A stretch of DNA of 22,489 bases from Rhizobiales bacterium UBA3584 (GCA_002375765.1 DFMV01000054.1:47507-69995), one strand, 5' to 3'. Counted from the first letter of the stretch, positions 14,776-22,489 are shown. The notes: generated from the letters alone by a model not told the origin. Numbers and translations are program-made.

Positions 14776-15423
14776 ATGAACTTCAGGAAAATTGCGGCCG
14801 CCGCGATCATTGCGGTAACGGGTGTGCTGGCGACGGTGACCGGCGCTCAGGCCTATCAGGCGTTTGCCACCACAGCCCTCAACGTGCGCACCGGTCCGGG
14901 AACCAATTATCCGGTCATCGCCGCCCTCTCGACCAATCAGGTTGTCGAGGTTTCCGGCTGTAACAATTCCAATACCTGGTGCCAGGTCACCGCCACCAAC
15001 ATTCGTGGCTGGGCCTCGGCACGGTATCTTCGCCCGATCAATGACGGTCGCCCCTCGCCTGCGCCCGCACCGACCCCCTCGCCCAACCAGCCCGATATCG
15101 GATTTTCGATCAACACGCCCAATTTCAACCTGAGCATCGGCAGTAATCGGCCCGGCACGCCTGCTCCTTCGGGCCGCGTATGCTTTTATGAAGAATACGA
15201 TTATGCCGGCCGCAGCTTCTGTGCCGCCGACAACGACAACGAGCGCTTCCTGGGTAATTTCTGGAACGATCGCATTCGTTCGGCCCGCGTCGAAGGCAAT
15301 GTCAGCGCCACGGTTTGCACCAGTTCCAACTTCAATGGCCGCTGTGCGGTTATCGACCGCTCAGTACGCAATCTCGGTATGCTCTCGGACGACATCTCGT
15401 CCTACTATTTGAGCGGCCGCTGA
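14776..15423 (+). CDS. Exported SH3 plus beta/gamma-crystallin-like protein
   Basis: A 215-residue secreted protein. Residues 1-26 are a signal peptide. Residues about 30-86 form a bacterial SH3 domain (LNVRTGPGTNYPVIAAL, WCQV, IRGWASARYL) of the sort that binds cell-wall peptides. Residues 88-132 are a Pro/Ser/Asn-rich linker. Residues about 134-212 look like a beta/gamma-crystallin fold, with two Greek-key-like halves (VCFYEEYDYAGRSFCA and VCTSSNFNGRCAVIDRSV), each carrying a Cys pair, and ending LSDDISSYYL. Such domains often bind calcium or act as inhibitors. The ribosome site AAGGGAG precedes ATG 14776 and a perfect terminator follows. Its role, perhaps envelope protection, is inference. 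Confidence 0.88.
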   Translation: MNFRKIAAAAIIAVTGVLATVTGAQAYQAFATTALNVRTGPGTNYPVIAALSTNQVVEVSGCNNSNTWCQVTATNIRGWASARYLRPINDGRPSPAPAPTPSPNQPDIGFSINTPNFNLSIGSNRPGTPAPSGRVCFYEEYDYAGRSFCAADNDNERFLGNFWNDRIRSARVEGNVSATVCTSSNFNGRCAVIDRSVRNLGMLSDDISSYYLSGR

Positions 15424-15449
15424 CCGCAACTGCCGCCGCGCAATCCTGG

Positions 15450-15477
15450 CCCGCCCGGCGCTCCGGGCGGGTTTTTT
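15450..15477 (+). terminator. Terminator of the SH3/crystallin gene
   Basis: CCCGCCCGG (15450-15458) pairs with CCGGGCGGG (15463-15471) around CGCT, followed by TTTTTT. Confidence 0.95.
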
Positions 15478-15644
15478 GCAGCCGATCCAATCGGCATTTG
15501 AAGGGCGTTGCCCAAAAGCCACGGTTCCCGGCCAATTGACGCAGGGAGCGCTTTGCCCATTTTTTGACCGATTCGGCCCTCGTTCTCGTCACAACTTCGT
15601 GTAGAACCCTGTCCCGTCGCCAAACAATACGGGTCAGGACCCTC

Positions 15645-16037
15645 ATGAAATTCATCAAGCCTGCAGTGCTGGTTGCAGCACTCACTCTTGGAGCTTTCCC
15701 CCTCGCCACCTCAGCCATCAACGCACAGGACACGATTTCCATCGTACAAACCCTGTCAGGCACCGCATCATGGTATGGCGGCAAGTTCCACGGCAGAAAA
15801 ACCGCCAACGGCGAAACCTACAACCAGAATGCGTTGACCGCTGCCCACCGCTATCTGCCCTTCGGCACCGAAGTGGTCGTCACCAACAGCAACAATGGCG
15901 AGAGCGTTGTCGTCCGGATCAATGATCGCGGCCCCTTCACTGGTGGGCGCATCATCGATCTCTCCCGCGAAGCGGCCAGCCAGATCGGCATGATCAACTC
16001 GGGCACCGCACGGGTGACCGTCGAAGTCATCGGCTGA
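15645..16037 (+). CDS. rlpA: RlpA-like double-psi beta-barrel protein
   Basis: A 130-residue exported protein: signal peptide (residues 1-27, cleavage near INAQ) and one DPBB domain (about 38-129). The RlpA signature is present in [20 protein letters not shown] and in [20 protein letters not shown] (with the catalytic-type Asp) and [11 protein letters not shown]. RlpA proteins are lytic transglycosylases acting on peptidoglycan lacking stem peptides, often at the septum. This one is short: no lipobox Cys and no SPOR domain, so septal targeting is not evident. ATG 15645 has AGGA 7 bases upstream; the frame extends back to 15564 but without signal-peptide character. Confidence 0.92.
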   Translation: MKFIKPAVLVAALTLGAFPLATSAINAQDTISIVQTLSGTASWYGGKFHGRKTANGETYNQNALTAAHRYLPFGTEVVVTNSNNGESVVVRINDRGPFTGGRIIDLSREAASQIGMINSGTARVTVEVIG

Positions 16038-16064
16038 TCGTTCAGCCTCTAAGGCCTATTCCCA

Positions 16065-16100
16065 CAGGGCGTTCCGTATTACCGGAGCGCCCTGTTTTTT
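16065..16100 (+). terminator. Terminator of the RlpA-like gene
   Basis: CAGGGCGTTCCG (16065-16076) pairs with CGGAGCGCCCTG (16083-16094), 12 bp with one T-G pair, followed by TTTTTT. Confidence 0.93.
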
Positions 16101-16173
16101 ATGGTCTTTTCAGATTGTGACCGCCGGTTCTCCACAGCGCGCCGCAGACCGAAACCAAAAATTTACCGACAAT

Positions 16174-16413
16174 TTGAGTTTTCTCCAAAGCGGTCCGTTA
16201 ACCGCGCATAGTCTGGGTGTCGCAAGGCACTTCCTGAGGTGTCCCTGCGGCCGCGGCAGAAATGCCGCCGGCGTTGTGCGGGATGTTTGGCGACATGCGC
16301 ACACGCCGGTTTGGGGGCTGTATCGAAGATGGTGTCTGCGCGCGAAACGCGCTCCGGCACTACGGCTTACGTCCTTGGCCGGGCAGCCAACCCGGTCGCC
16401 TTGAGAGTTGTCC
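16174..16413 (+). promoter_or_regulatory. Long structured leader before the 39-residue membrane peptide
   Basis: No larger gene fits here. A TTGAGT near 16174 and TTAACC about 18 bases later could be a weak promoter. The following 200 bases hold GCGGCA-GAAA-TGCCGC (16253-16268), a GNRA-capped hairpin, and a second hairpin near 16338-16352 (GCGCG/CGCGC around CGAAA). GAGAG before ATG 16414 is a modest ribosome site. I looked for cobalamin and other known riboswitch signatures and found none. Confidence 0.35.
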
Positions 16414-16533
16414 ATGTCCTACAAACTGACGACGCAAAAACTGGTATCGATGTCCGTGGCCGCGCTGACCGGTGCAACGCTGTGTGCCCTGTTCACCGTG
16501 GTCCTGTTCGTCACCGGCGCTTTGGCGGCATAA
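16414..16533 (+). CDS. 39-residue single-span membrane peptide
   Basis: A short open frame that I judge real. It begins with a polar, positively charged stretch (MSYKLTTQKLVSM) and continues as one transmembrane helix (about residues 15-38, ending VVLFVTGALAA). It sits between the RlpA terminator and its own terminator, which begins at its TAA. GAGAG lies about 7 bases before the ATG. The N-terminal charges predict the N-terminus inside. I do not recognise a family. It lacks the His residues of the CbtB cobalt-transport family. Its independent transcription and long leader suggest a regulated small protein, perhaps a modulator of a membrane complex. Confidence 0.6.
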   Translation: MSYKLTTQKLVSMSVAALTGATLCALFTVVLFVTGALAA

Positions 16534-16561
16534 AAAAGGGGGCCAGTTCCCGGCCCCTTTT
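16534..16561. terminator. Bidirectional terminator
   Basis: GGGGCC (16539-16544) pairs with GGCCCC (16552-16557) around AGTTCCC, flanked by A-run and T-run on opposite sides. It can end the small membrane peptide gene on the plus strand and the siderophore-binding gene on the minus strand. Confidence 0.85.
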
Positions 16562-16569
16562 ATCGTTTC

Positions 16570-17541
16570 TTACTCGGCCTTTTCAGCCGCTGCGGCCAGC
16601 TGTGCCACATAGTCCTCAAGTCCCCAGCGCAGGGAAAGCGCCGAAGGTGGTGAGACAGCGGCCACCTGTTCGATCCCCACGATGGACGCATAGGCACCCG
16701 CCTGTGTCTGGGGCAGGCGCGCGATATACGGCTCGGAGAAGAACGCATCGGAATCCGCCTGGTTCTCGTAATAGGAAACCAGGATATCGGAGACCAGTTG
16801 GTCGGCATTTTCATAGCTGACCGAGAAATAGAAATTCTCGTCGTCCCCGCCCAACGCGTCCAGGCTCGGCGCATAGACCAGCCCAAGATCGGTCAGGAAC
16901 TTCACGCGCGAGTCGAGCCCCGCATAAATCGCCAGCGAACCGTCGTAATCGTTGAGCCCGATAAATGTCGTGCCTTCCAGCCCGTCATGCTGCGCGACGG
17001 TACCGGCCACGAACTGCTCGGTTTCGGCCACCAGCGTCTCGGCCTCCTCGGCAAGTCCCAGTGCCCGCCCCACCGCGCGGGTCACCTCCTGCCATGGCGC
17101 GCTCCAGGCGGCGCCCTGATAGGCGATTGTCGGCGCGATCTGGCTTAGCCGCTCGTATTGTTCCTCCGTGATCCCCGAATAAACGGCGATGATGACATCG
17201 GGATCGGCGGCAAGGATCTGCTCATAGGGAGGCTCGTTGCCCTCGGCCAGAATGGCCGGAAGCTCGCCGCCCATTGCCTCGAGCGCCTCTTCCGTCCAGG
17301 GGTGAATGCCGTTGTCGCCACCGCCATAGGAAATGAACGGAATGGCCACGGGCTTGACGCCCAGCGACAAGACCGCATCGGTGTTGCCCCAAGCCCAAGT
17401 CGCGACACGCTCAGGCTGCGTTTCAATCGTGGTCTGTCCATAGACATGCTCGATGGTAACCGGAAAGTCTTGCGCCAGCGCCGGCCCCGCCAGCATACCG
17501 GAGATGGTTGCGATCAATGCTGCCCTGATCCCAATCGTCAT
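16570..17541 (-). CDS. Iron-siderophore ABC transporter binding protein
   Basis: A 323-residue periplasmic binding protein of the FecB/FhuD (TroA-like) class, delivering a ferric siderophore to an inner-membrane permease. Signal peptide at residues 1-23 (cleavage near ALAQD). Lobe one carries PERVATWAWGNTDAVLSLGVKPVAI; the long backbone helix and the second lobe (about 190-320) follow, including YEQILAADPDVIIAVYSGIT, typical of the class. No permease or ATPase gene is adjacent, so it is an orphan binding component here. AAAAGGAG before ATG 17541 is a strong ribosome site. An iron-box-like TGA-N9-TCA lies 35 bases upstream, suggesting repression in iron-rich conditions. Confidence 0.92.
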   Translation of the reverse strand: MTIGIRAALIATISGMLAGPALAQDFPVTIEHVYGQTTIETQPERVATWAWGNTDAVLSLGVKPVAIPFISYGGGDNGIHPWTEEALEAMGGELPAILAEGNEPPYEQILAADPDVIIAVYSGITEEQYERLSQIAPTIAYQGAAWSAPWQEVTRAVGRALGLAEEAETLVAETEQFVAGTVAQHDGLEGTTFIGLNDYDGSLAIYAGLDSRVKFLTDLGLVYAPSLDALGGDDENFYFSVSYENADQLVSDILVSYYENQADSDAFFSEPYIARLPQTQAGAYASIVGIEQVAAVSPPSALSLRWGLEDYVAQLAAAAEKAE

Positions 17542-17575
17542 CGCAAAACTCCTTTTGACTGCGACGGCTATAACA

Positions 17576-17590
17576 TGATTTCAGAACTCA
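17576..17590 (-). promoter_or_regulatory. Candidate iron-responsive operator (RirA-type)
   Basis: On the gene's strand it reads TGAGTTCTGAAATCA, which fits the TGA-N9-TCA iron-responsive operator known for rhizobial RirA. It lies in the promoter region of the siderophore-binding protein gene. A related pair of TTCTRAA repeats overlaps it (to about 17597). The match is short, so it needs testing. Confidence 0.5.
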
Positions 17591-17627
17591 TATTTAGAAA
17601 GCCGATCCCGCGCAAGCCACCCAAAAC

Positions 17628-17659
17628 AAAAGCCCGCGCAGAATACTGCGCGGGCTTTT
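17628..17659 (-). terminator. Terminator of the chemoreceptor gene
   Basis: A perfect 14-bp stem, AAAAGCCCGCGCAG (17628-17641) with CTGCGCGGGCTTTT (17646-17659), around AATA. On the minus strand it is followed by GTTTTGG, ending the chemoreceptor transcript. Confidence 0.93.
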
Positions 17660-17684
17660 CGATCCTGTAACGGCGGATGTGGTC

Positions 17685-19682
17685 TTAGAACTCCGACCAG
17701 TCATCCTTCAGCGCGGCATTGCCCTGTGTCAGATATGAGCGCGCCGCCTTGGCCACTTCCGGCTTGCGCGTTTGGGGCGCGGCCGGTTCGCCGGCAATGG
17801 CCGTGTTCTTGTCGATGGTAAAGATCGCCACCACCCGGTCGAGCTCGGAAGCCTGCGCCTCGGTCTGCTCGATCGCGGCGTTGGTTTCCTCGACCAGCGC
17901 GGCGTTGTGCTGGGTCATCTCGTCCATCTGCTGCACGGCGGTGCGCACTTCGCCAATCGCCGTGGTCTGCTCGCGATTGGCCTCGGAAATCCCCTGCATC
18001 AGTTCGGAATTTTCCCGAACCGCGGCCAGGATATCGCTCAGCTTGGAGGCAGCCTCTGCCACCAGTTTCGACCCGCCGTCGACCTCATTGGACGACTGCT
18101 CGATCAGCGCCTTGACCTCGGACGAGGCCGAAGCCGCGGACTGCGCCAGGCGCCGCACTTCCACAGCCACCACGGCAAAGCCCTTACCCGCATCCCCGGC
18201 CCGTGCCGCTTCCACCGAAGCGTTCAGCGCCAAAAGGTTGGTTTGGAAAGCGATATCGTCGATCATGCCGATGATGTTGGAAATCTTGCCTGAAGACGTC
18301 GTGATGCGTTCCATCGCGGTCGTTGCCTTGACCATCACCTCCCCGCCGGCATTGGCCAGTTCGGCTGCGGCCTGGCTCTTGCCATAGGCGATCTCGGCCT
18401 TGTCGGCATTGCCCTTGACCGTGGAGGTCATTTGCTCGATGGCCGCCGAGGTTTCCTCGATCGCCGCGGCCTGACGCGTCGTGCGTTCCGACAGATCGTT
18501 GGCCCCGGCCAGAATTTCGCCGGTGGCCGTCTTGAGGCCGCGCGAGGTGGTCTTGAGCTGTGCAACGATCTCGGTCAGCTTTTCCGCCACCGAATTGGTA
18601 TCATCACGCAATGCCGCAAAGGCGCCCTGGTACTGGCCCTCCATGCGCTGGGTCAGATCGGTGCGTGCCAGAGCCGAGAGCACATGCCCGGCTTCGCCCA
18701 GTCCGGCATTGACCGTATCGAGCATGGAGTTGAAATTCGCCGCCACCCGGTCGATGTCCTCATCGCCGAAGGTTTCGGTGATCCGCGTTGTGAAATTGCC
18801 CGCAACACAGGCCTCGATCACCGCGTCGAACGCTGTCTGGAACCGGTCCATCATTTCGGCCCGCTCCGCAGCGGTCTTGGCGTTGAGCAACCGCTCGGCC
18901 TCGGCCGCTTCCATGGCCTGCCCGTTGGAGCGGAACACCTGCAGCGCCTTGGCCATCTGGCCCAATTCGTGCTCGCGCTCGCTTCCCGAGATATCGGTGT
19001 TGAAGTCGCCATCGGCCAGCCGCCGCATCATTGTCGTCATGCCCGAAATCGCGCCCGACAGCCAGCGGCCCATCGCAAACGCGCAAACCGCTCCGATCAG
19101 CAGCGCCGCAACGATCTCGGCGATCAGGATCGTCATGTAATAGTTTTGCTCACCGTCGATCCGGGCGCCCAGCGCATTCTGCTGATCGGTGATCTGATCG
19201 GACAGATCGTCGTACAGCGACTGCATCTGCGGACCCAGTTCATCAAGCGTACGTGATGCGGCCACCTGTGCCGTGACATTCATCGCCTGCTGCCCGGCAA
19301 TCATCTCCTTGGCAGCGGTCAGATATTGCTGGGCAAGCACTTCAACTTCGCCAATCGTGGCCAGGGCCTCAGGATCGCTGGCAAAGTGGGCAAGACCATC
19401 GGCGTCGTTGGTTGCGACGTCCTCGATCATGAGCACCAGTGCTTCGGCAGTTTCTTCGGACGGGTTGAGCCGGAATTCGTAATTGAGCCGCCGCGCTGCT
19501 TCGAGGTCGCGGACGTAATCGTTGATTTCCTGGGTCTTGGCGGCACTCTTTTGGTATCCGTCGAGGAGGCCATTCATCGCCTGCACGCCGAACTGGCCGG
19601 CCAGACCGACAAGAAGCAGACACACCATGAGAACGCCAAAGGCGCCATAAACCCTGAATTTAACACTGAGTTTCGAAAACAT
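17685..19682 (-). CDS. Methyl-accepting chemotaxis protein
   Basis: A 665-residue inner-membrane chemoreceptor. TM1 is at about residues 12-33, followed by a helical periplasmic sensor (about 34-180, four-helix-bundle type), TM2 (about 182-205), HAMP (about 206-258) and a second HAMP-like segment (about 284-350). The signalling domain includes the conserved tip [20 protein letters not shown] (475-494) and [19 protein letters not shown]. It ends in DWSEF, which fits the xWxxF pentapeptide that tethers CheR/CheB. The ligand is unknown. ATG 19682 is chosen because the protein then begins [16 protein letters not shown] like its relatives; the frame is open 145 codons further without family character. 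Confidence 0.95.
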   Translation of the reverse strand: MFSKLSVKFRVYGAFGVLMVCLLLVGLAGQFGVQAMNGLLDGYQKSAAKTQEINDYVRDLEAARRLNYEFRLNPSEETAEALVLMIEDVATNDADGLAHFASDPEALATIGEVEVLAQQYLTAAKEMIAGQQAMNVTAQVAASRTLDELGPQMQSLYDDLSDQITDQQNALGARIDGEQNYYMTILIAEIVAALLIGAVCAFAMGRWLSGAISGMTTMMRRLADGDFNTDISGSEREHELGQMAKALQVFRSNGQAMEAAEAERLLNAKTAAERAEMMDRFQTAFDAVIEACVAGNFTTRITETFGDEDIDRVAANFNSMLDTVNAGLGEAGHVLSALARTDLTQRMEGQYQGAFAALRDDTNSVAEKLTEIVAQLKTTSRGLKTATGEILAGANDLSERTTRQAAAIEETSAAIEQMTSTVKGNADKAEIAYGKSQAAAELANAGGEVMVKATTAMERITTSSGKISNIIGMIDDIAFQTNLLALNASVEAARAGDAGKGFAVVAVEVRRLAQSAASASSEVKALIEQSSNEVDGGSKLVAEAASKLSDILAAVRENSELMQGISEANREQTTAIGEVRTAVQQMDEMTQHNAALVEETNAAIEQTEAQASELDRVVAIFTIDKNTAIAGEPAAPQTRKPEVAKAARSYLTQGNAALKDDWSEF

Positions 19683-20020
19683 TCTGTCTTTCAATCCGTA
19701 ATTCGAGCCCGAGAGCCCTTCCGCCCTTTCTGGACGGGAGGCCGACATTGCGCGGGAGGATTGAACGCCAGGGACAAAGCCGCCGGCCATGTGCGCAATC
19801 CGCCCACAGCTCCGGCCGATGCCGTCCCCTGCCACAGTCGGAGCGCGTCGAGACCCTATGCAGAAATGCTTAAAATTTTCAGCACCTCCCGCCCCCGCGG
19901 TGTCTTTTTCCGCCATCATTGTTCCTGCCGGCTTTCCCCCCAGACTTTCACCCCGCCCCGATTTACACGGCGCTCTCGCTTGCCTAAAGATTGCATGCAA
20001 ACTCGCATTCAGGATCGCCT
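19683..20020. other. Divergent spacer between the chemoreceptor and GntR genes
   Basis: No gene is supported. It must hold both promoters. TTGCATGCAA (19991-20000) is a perfect 10-bp palindrome 20 bases before the GntR start and could be its own operator. TTGCCT precedes it at 19979-19984. An AT-rich patch lies near 19868-19880. Confidence 0.35.
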
Positions 20021-20671
20021 GTGAAAAAGCAGACAGCCACCGATCGTATCCGCTCCGCCCTCGCCGATGCCATCGTGCGCGGTGAGATGGGACCCGGCGT
20101 CGTTCTTGACGAGGCATCGCTGGCCGAACGGTTTTCGGTTTCCCGAACCCCTGTGCGCGAAGCCATACGCCAGCTCGAAGCGATCGGTTTCGCAGAGGCC
20201 AGACCCCATCGCGGCGCCGTCGTTCCCAATTTCACGCCCGAGCGGCTCACCGAAATGTTTGGGGTAATGGCCGAACTTGAAGCCCTGTGCGCCCGATCCG
20301 CAGCAGAACGCGCCACGCCATCAGATCTCGAGGCGCTCGACCGTGTCCACGCCGATTGCGCCGATGCCGCAAGGCTCGGCGATATCGATGCCTATTACCA
20401 GACCAATCTCCTCTTTCACGAGACGGTTTATGCGGTCGGCGGCAACAGTTTCCTCGCCGAGGTGACCATCGGCGTGCGCAATCGTGTCGCTCCGTTCCGC
20501 AAAGCGCAGTTCCGCTCCCTCGGGCGCCTGCTCAAATCGGTCGAAGAACACCAGCGGGTGGTCGACGCCATCGTCGCCCGCAACCCTGATGCCGCGGCCG
20601 ACGCGATGCGCGATCACATGCTTGTGGTGCGCGCCTCGGTCGGCGAGGTCTCGCCAACGCTGAAGTCTTGA
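20021..20671 (+). CDS. GntR-family transcriptional regulator (FCD type)
   Basis: A 216-residue regulator: winged helix-turn-helix (about residues 4-70, with [28 protein letters not shown]) and an all-helical FCD ligand domain (about 75-205). It probably represses catabolic or transport genes until a small carboxylate or nitrogen compound binds. The His residues in FHETVY, EEHQRVV and RDHMLVV fit the metal site of FCD proteins. The start is GTG 20021, with AGGA 6 bases upstream; the frame opens earlier at TTG 19991 without a ribosome site. It is convergent with the allophanate-hydrolase-type gene (2 bases between stops), so that operon is the likely target. Confidence 0.92.
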   Translation: MKKQTATDRIRSALADAIVRGEMGPGVVLDEASLAERFSVSRTPVREAIRQLEAIGFAEARPHRGAVVPNFTPERLTEMFGVMAELEALCARSAAERATPSDLEALDRVHADCADAARLGDIDAYYQTNLLFHETVYAVGGNSFLAEVTIGVRNRVAPFRKAQFRSLGRLLKSVEEHQRVVDAIVARNPDAAADAMRDHMLVVRASVGEVSPTLKS

Positions 20672-20673
20672 AA

Positions 20674-21099
20674 TCAGGCGTCCTGCGCCGCGGCGAGACT
20701 GGCCAGGTAGCTGCGCCATCCACCGAACGCAGTGATATCGAGCGCGCCGTCCAGGGCCAGCGGTTCGGCAATGAAGCCCTTGACCTCTGTCCCATCATCG
20801 AGCCGCGCCACACCGATCCCCATGGGCGCGGGGATCGCCGCAACGAACGATCCGAAGGCCGAGACCTCCAGGCGCCATACTTCCACAACGATGGCGCTTC
20901 CCTCGCCATCGTGCACCCGTAGCAGCCCTGGCTTGGGCGGAGTGGTGCCGGGCAATGCGAAAAGCTTGTAGCAAGGCGCGGTCTGACACTCGCGCAGGAA
21001 AACCGCGCCGCGCTCGGTCAACTCGTGATTGAGCGGCATACCACGCAGATGCGCGCCGACAACGGCCAGATCGACGGTGTGGGAACTGTTGGGGATCAT
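20674..21099 (-). CDS. Stand-alone allophanate hydrolase C-terminal domain
   Basis: A 141-residue protein equivalent to the C-terminal domain of allophanate hydrolase (AtzF/DUR1,2 type), with no amidase domain attached. Seen are VVGAHLRGMPLNHELTERGA, TAPCYKLFALPGTTPPKPGL, VVEVWRLEVSAFGSFVAAIP and the final DGALDITAFGGWRSYLASL. In the full enzyme this domain handles N-carboxycarbamate, releasing carbon dioxide and ammonia. ATG 21099 gives the family's start; no good ribosome site is visible. It lies 56 bases downstream of the NMT1-type binding protein gene, so import and breakdown of a urea- or pyrimidine-like nitrogen compound is plausible. Confidence 0.85.
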   Translation of the reverse strand: MIPNSSHTVDLAVVGAHLRGMPLNHELTERGAVFLRECQTAPCYKLFALPGTTPPKPGLLRVHDGEGSAIVVEVWRLEVSAFGSFVAAIPAPMGIGVARLDDGTEVKGFIAEPLALDGALDITAFGGWRSYLASLAAAQDA

Positions 21100-21155
21100 G
21101 GGAACCAATATGAGAGGAGTGCGGAGCCGGGAGGCATTGCCCCCCGGAAATGATG

Positions 21156-22223
21156 TCAGGGCAGTTCGAGCCCATCCCACGCAGCTTCAACGATGTCGTC
21201 GGTCAGAACCTCCGACAGATCGACCGGTCCAGCCAACGCCTTCTGTTCGCCCTCGCCCAGTTGTAAATATTCCATGTAGATTTCCCACGCCTCGGGAACG
21301 AACTCGCCATGCAGTTCGACGGCCTCGGGCGCTGTGTAATAGGTCTGAACGAGTGCCCAGAACTCCGCGGCGACCGGGTTGTCGCCGAGCGAAGCTGAAG
21401 CATACTCGGTCTTGAGCAGCTCGAACGCCTCGTCTGGATTGGTCATCCCGTATGACCAGCCCTTGAGCGTCGCCCGAACGAATTTGGCGAGCAGCTCGGG
21501 ATCGGCTTCATAGGTTTCCAGCCGCACGGCCAGCGCATCGCCTGGAAACTGGGCAATGACGTCGGGGGTGATCGAGCGAATGGCGAGACCTTGTGCGGGA
21601 AGCAAAAGCAGATCACGCTTGGCGCCGGCATAGGCCTGGATGCGCCCTTCTTCAAAGGAGCGCACCGTCGTGGGATCGCCTTCCCCTGCAACCACCAGCC
21701 GCACGTCCGATCCTTCGACCAGTCCCGACGAGACGATCGAGGCCCGCGTCATCGGCACTTCACCGCCGGCCAGATCGGACAGCCCGATCGTCAGCCCGGC
21801 CATGTCCGCCATCGATTGCACCTCGCTCTCTTCGGGCACAACGATATCGAACGTGTCGGGATAATAGACCTGCATGATCGCCTTGAGCGGGAACCCGCGC
21901 TGGACGGTCTGCATCGTTGCAGCCGAGGAAAAGATTCCCCAGTCCACATTGCCGGCAGCCAACTGCCGCGCAGCGTCTGAGGACCCCTTTGAATAGTTGA
22001 GCGTAACGTCCAGGCCCTCGTCTTCATAATAACCCATTTCCTGGGCCATGAAGATCGGGAACATCTGGGCGGTCGGACCGCCCTGCGCCGTAACCCCGTT
22101 AAAGGGCGTAAGGTCCTGCCCGAAGGCAGCCCCGGCGGTAAGCAGCGCCAAAAGGCTCGTCGAAAGGGCCGCGGCTCCCGCCTTGGCGAGGATATTTGCA
22201 CCAGTCATTTCTTTGTTCTCCAT
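21156..22223 (-). CDS. NMT1/THI5-type ABC transporter binding protein
   Basis: A 355-residue periplasmic protein. The signal peptide spans about residues 1-35 (ALLTAGAAFGQ). The binding fold carries TPFNGVTAQGGPTAQMFPIFMAQEMGYYEDEGLDVTL and the GNVDWGIFSS and GLTIGLSDLAGGE patterns typical of NMT1-like, SsuA/TauA-related receptors. These bring nitrogenous or sulfonated small molecules to a permease. Ribosome site GGAGGG precedes ATG 22223 by 9 bases; a second ATG at 22208 is possible. The permease remnant lies immediately upstream on the same strand, so the transport operon is interrupted. Confidence 0.92.
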   Translation of the reverse strand: MENKEMTGANILAKAGAAALSTSLLALLTAGAAFGQDLTPFNGVTAQGGPTAQMFPIFMAQEMGYYEDEGLDVTLNYSKGSSDAARQLAAGNVDWGIFSSAATMQTVQRGFPLKAIMQVYYPDTFDIVVPEESEVQSMADMAGLTIGLSDLAGGEVPMTRASIVSSGLVEGSDVRLVVAGEGDPTTVRSFEEGRIQAYAGAKRDLLLLPAQGLAIRSITPDVIAQFPGDALAVRLETYEADPELLAKFVRATLKGWSYGMTNPDEAFELLKTEYASASLGDNPVAAEFWALVQTYYTAPEAVELHGEFVPEAWEIYMEYLQLGEGEQKALAGPVDLSEVLTDDIVEAAWDGLELP

Positions 22224-22301
22224 TTGAAATGTCCCTCCGCGCCGGACTATCCCGGGGGGATGTCCGATCTCGTTCGAAGTCTTGTAAAAAGGGGCCGGCA
22301 G

Positions 22302-22391
22302 CTACACCTGCTGCCAGAATACGATGCGGCTCTCGAGCCACTCGATGAACTGATAGACAGCCAGCGTGAACACCGAGAGCAGGATGATGAG
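22302..22391 (-). pseudogene. ABC transporter permease, C-terminal remnant
   Basis: The last 29 codons of a permease gene of the SsuC/TauC type: a hydrophobic helix (LIILLSVFTLAVYQFI) followed by EWLESRIVFWQQV and a TAG stop. The frame is intact up to 22391, where the likely insertion sequence begins. It lies 78 bases before the binding-protein start on the same strand, as expected for one operon. The cut is inferred because the rest is outside the window. Confidence 0.65.
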
Positions 22392-22489
22392 TGAGCTACC
22401 CCCCAATCGCTGGACAGATTTCGGCGTAAATTAAGCTACTCGTTGCACCTGCTGGTCGGGTTGGTTTTGCTCAATGCGCTGCCAATAGA
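22392..22489 (-). mobile_element. End of a probable insertion sequence
   Basis: From 22392 the sequence changes to TGAGCTACCCCCCAATCG, with a C-rich end of the kind seen at IS termini. It then leads to a stop (TAA, 22431-22433) of a minus-strand frame open to the window edge, ending YWQRIEQNQPDQQVQRVA, which I take as a possible transposase C-terminus. The other end and any target duplication are outside. The family is not identified. Confidence 0.5.

Noticed and set aside
16174..16413. Cobalamin or other known riboswitch
   Set aside because: I looked for conserved boxes and did not find them; only generic hairpins are present.
19683..20117. 145-codon N-terminal extension of the chemoreceptor
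   Set aside because: No domain or membrane segment, overlaps the divergent GntR gene, and the receptor starts properly at 19682.

Overview
The window looks like chromosomal DNA of a GC-rich alphaproteobacterium of the order Hyphomicrobiales (Rhizobiales), plausibly a Devosiaceae-type organism. This rests on protein character and gene order (carB, greA, then trxB next to an LsrB/VtlR-type LysR regulator, then an sRNA locus). No rRNA or tRNA gene is visible, so the lineage is inference.

Layout. 1-642 is the 3' end of carB with a terminator. 761-2641 holds an exported protein of unknown function and a PhyH-type dioxygenase. On the minus strand follow ltaE and a TPR-methyltransferase (2687-4781). 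5033-6341 holds a cold-shock gene with a long structured leader, then greA. 6398-8379 holds trxB and the LysR regulator. 8380-9488 has no protein gene but contains the highlight of the window. 9489-13953 holds an aspartate aminotransferase (minus), a CBS-domain protein, an EamA transporter, a DUF2147-like exported protein (minus), thymidine kinase and a YciA-type thioesterase. 13956-16533 holds a MOSC protein (minus), an SH3/crystallin-like exported protein, an RlpA-like protein and a 39-residue membrane peptide. 16570-19682 holds an iron-siderophore binding protein and a chemoreceptor, both minus. 20021-22391 holds a GntR regulator, an allophanate-hydrolase-type domain protein, an NMT1-type binding protein and the last 29 codons of a permease gene. 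That gene is cut by what looks like an insertion sequence running off the right edge.

Main discovery candidate. Between the LysR gene and the aminotransferase gene lie three tandem, independently promoted small RNA genes (about 8763-8874, 8997-9175 and 9294-9486). Together they carry seven exact CCTCCTCCC motifs, six in hairpin loops with stems of 4 bp or more plus one in a weaker stem, and each ends in a strong intrinsic terminator. CCUCCUCCC mimics the 16S rRNA anti-Shine-Dalgarno end, so these RNAs should block ribosome binding sites of many mRNAs. Each unit has the same upstream box, GCATGGC(T/A)G followed by a degenerate right half, 49-51 bp before a -10-like hexamer. That places the box near -57, where a LysR activator would sit. 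The neighbouring LysR protein is therefore the obvious candidate activator, giving a compact regulator plus multi-copy anti-SD RNA module.

A second possible RNA lies upstream of thymidine kinase (12786-12875): three consecutive hairpins with ACCCC in their loops, the last being a terminator with no gene in front of it. Other regulatory signals are a TGA-N9-TCA iron box in front of the siderophore-binding protein, a hairpin-rich cold-shock leader, and a perfect 12-bp hairpin between trxB and the LysR gene.
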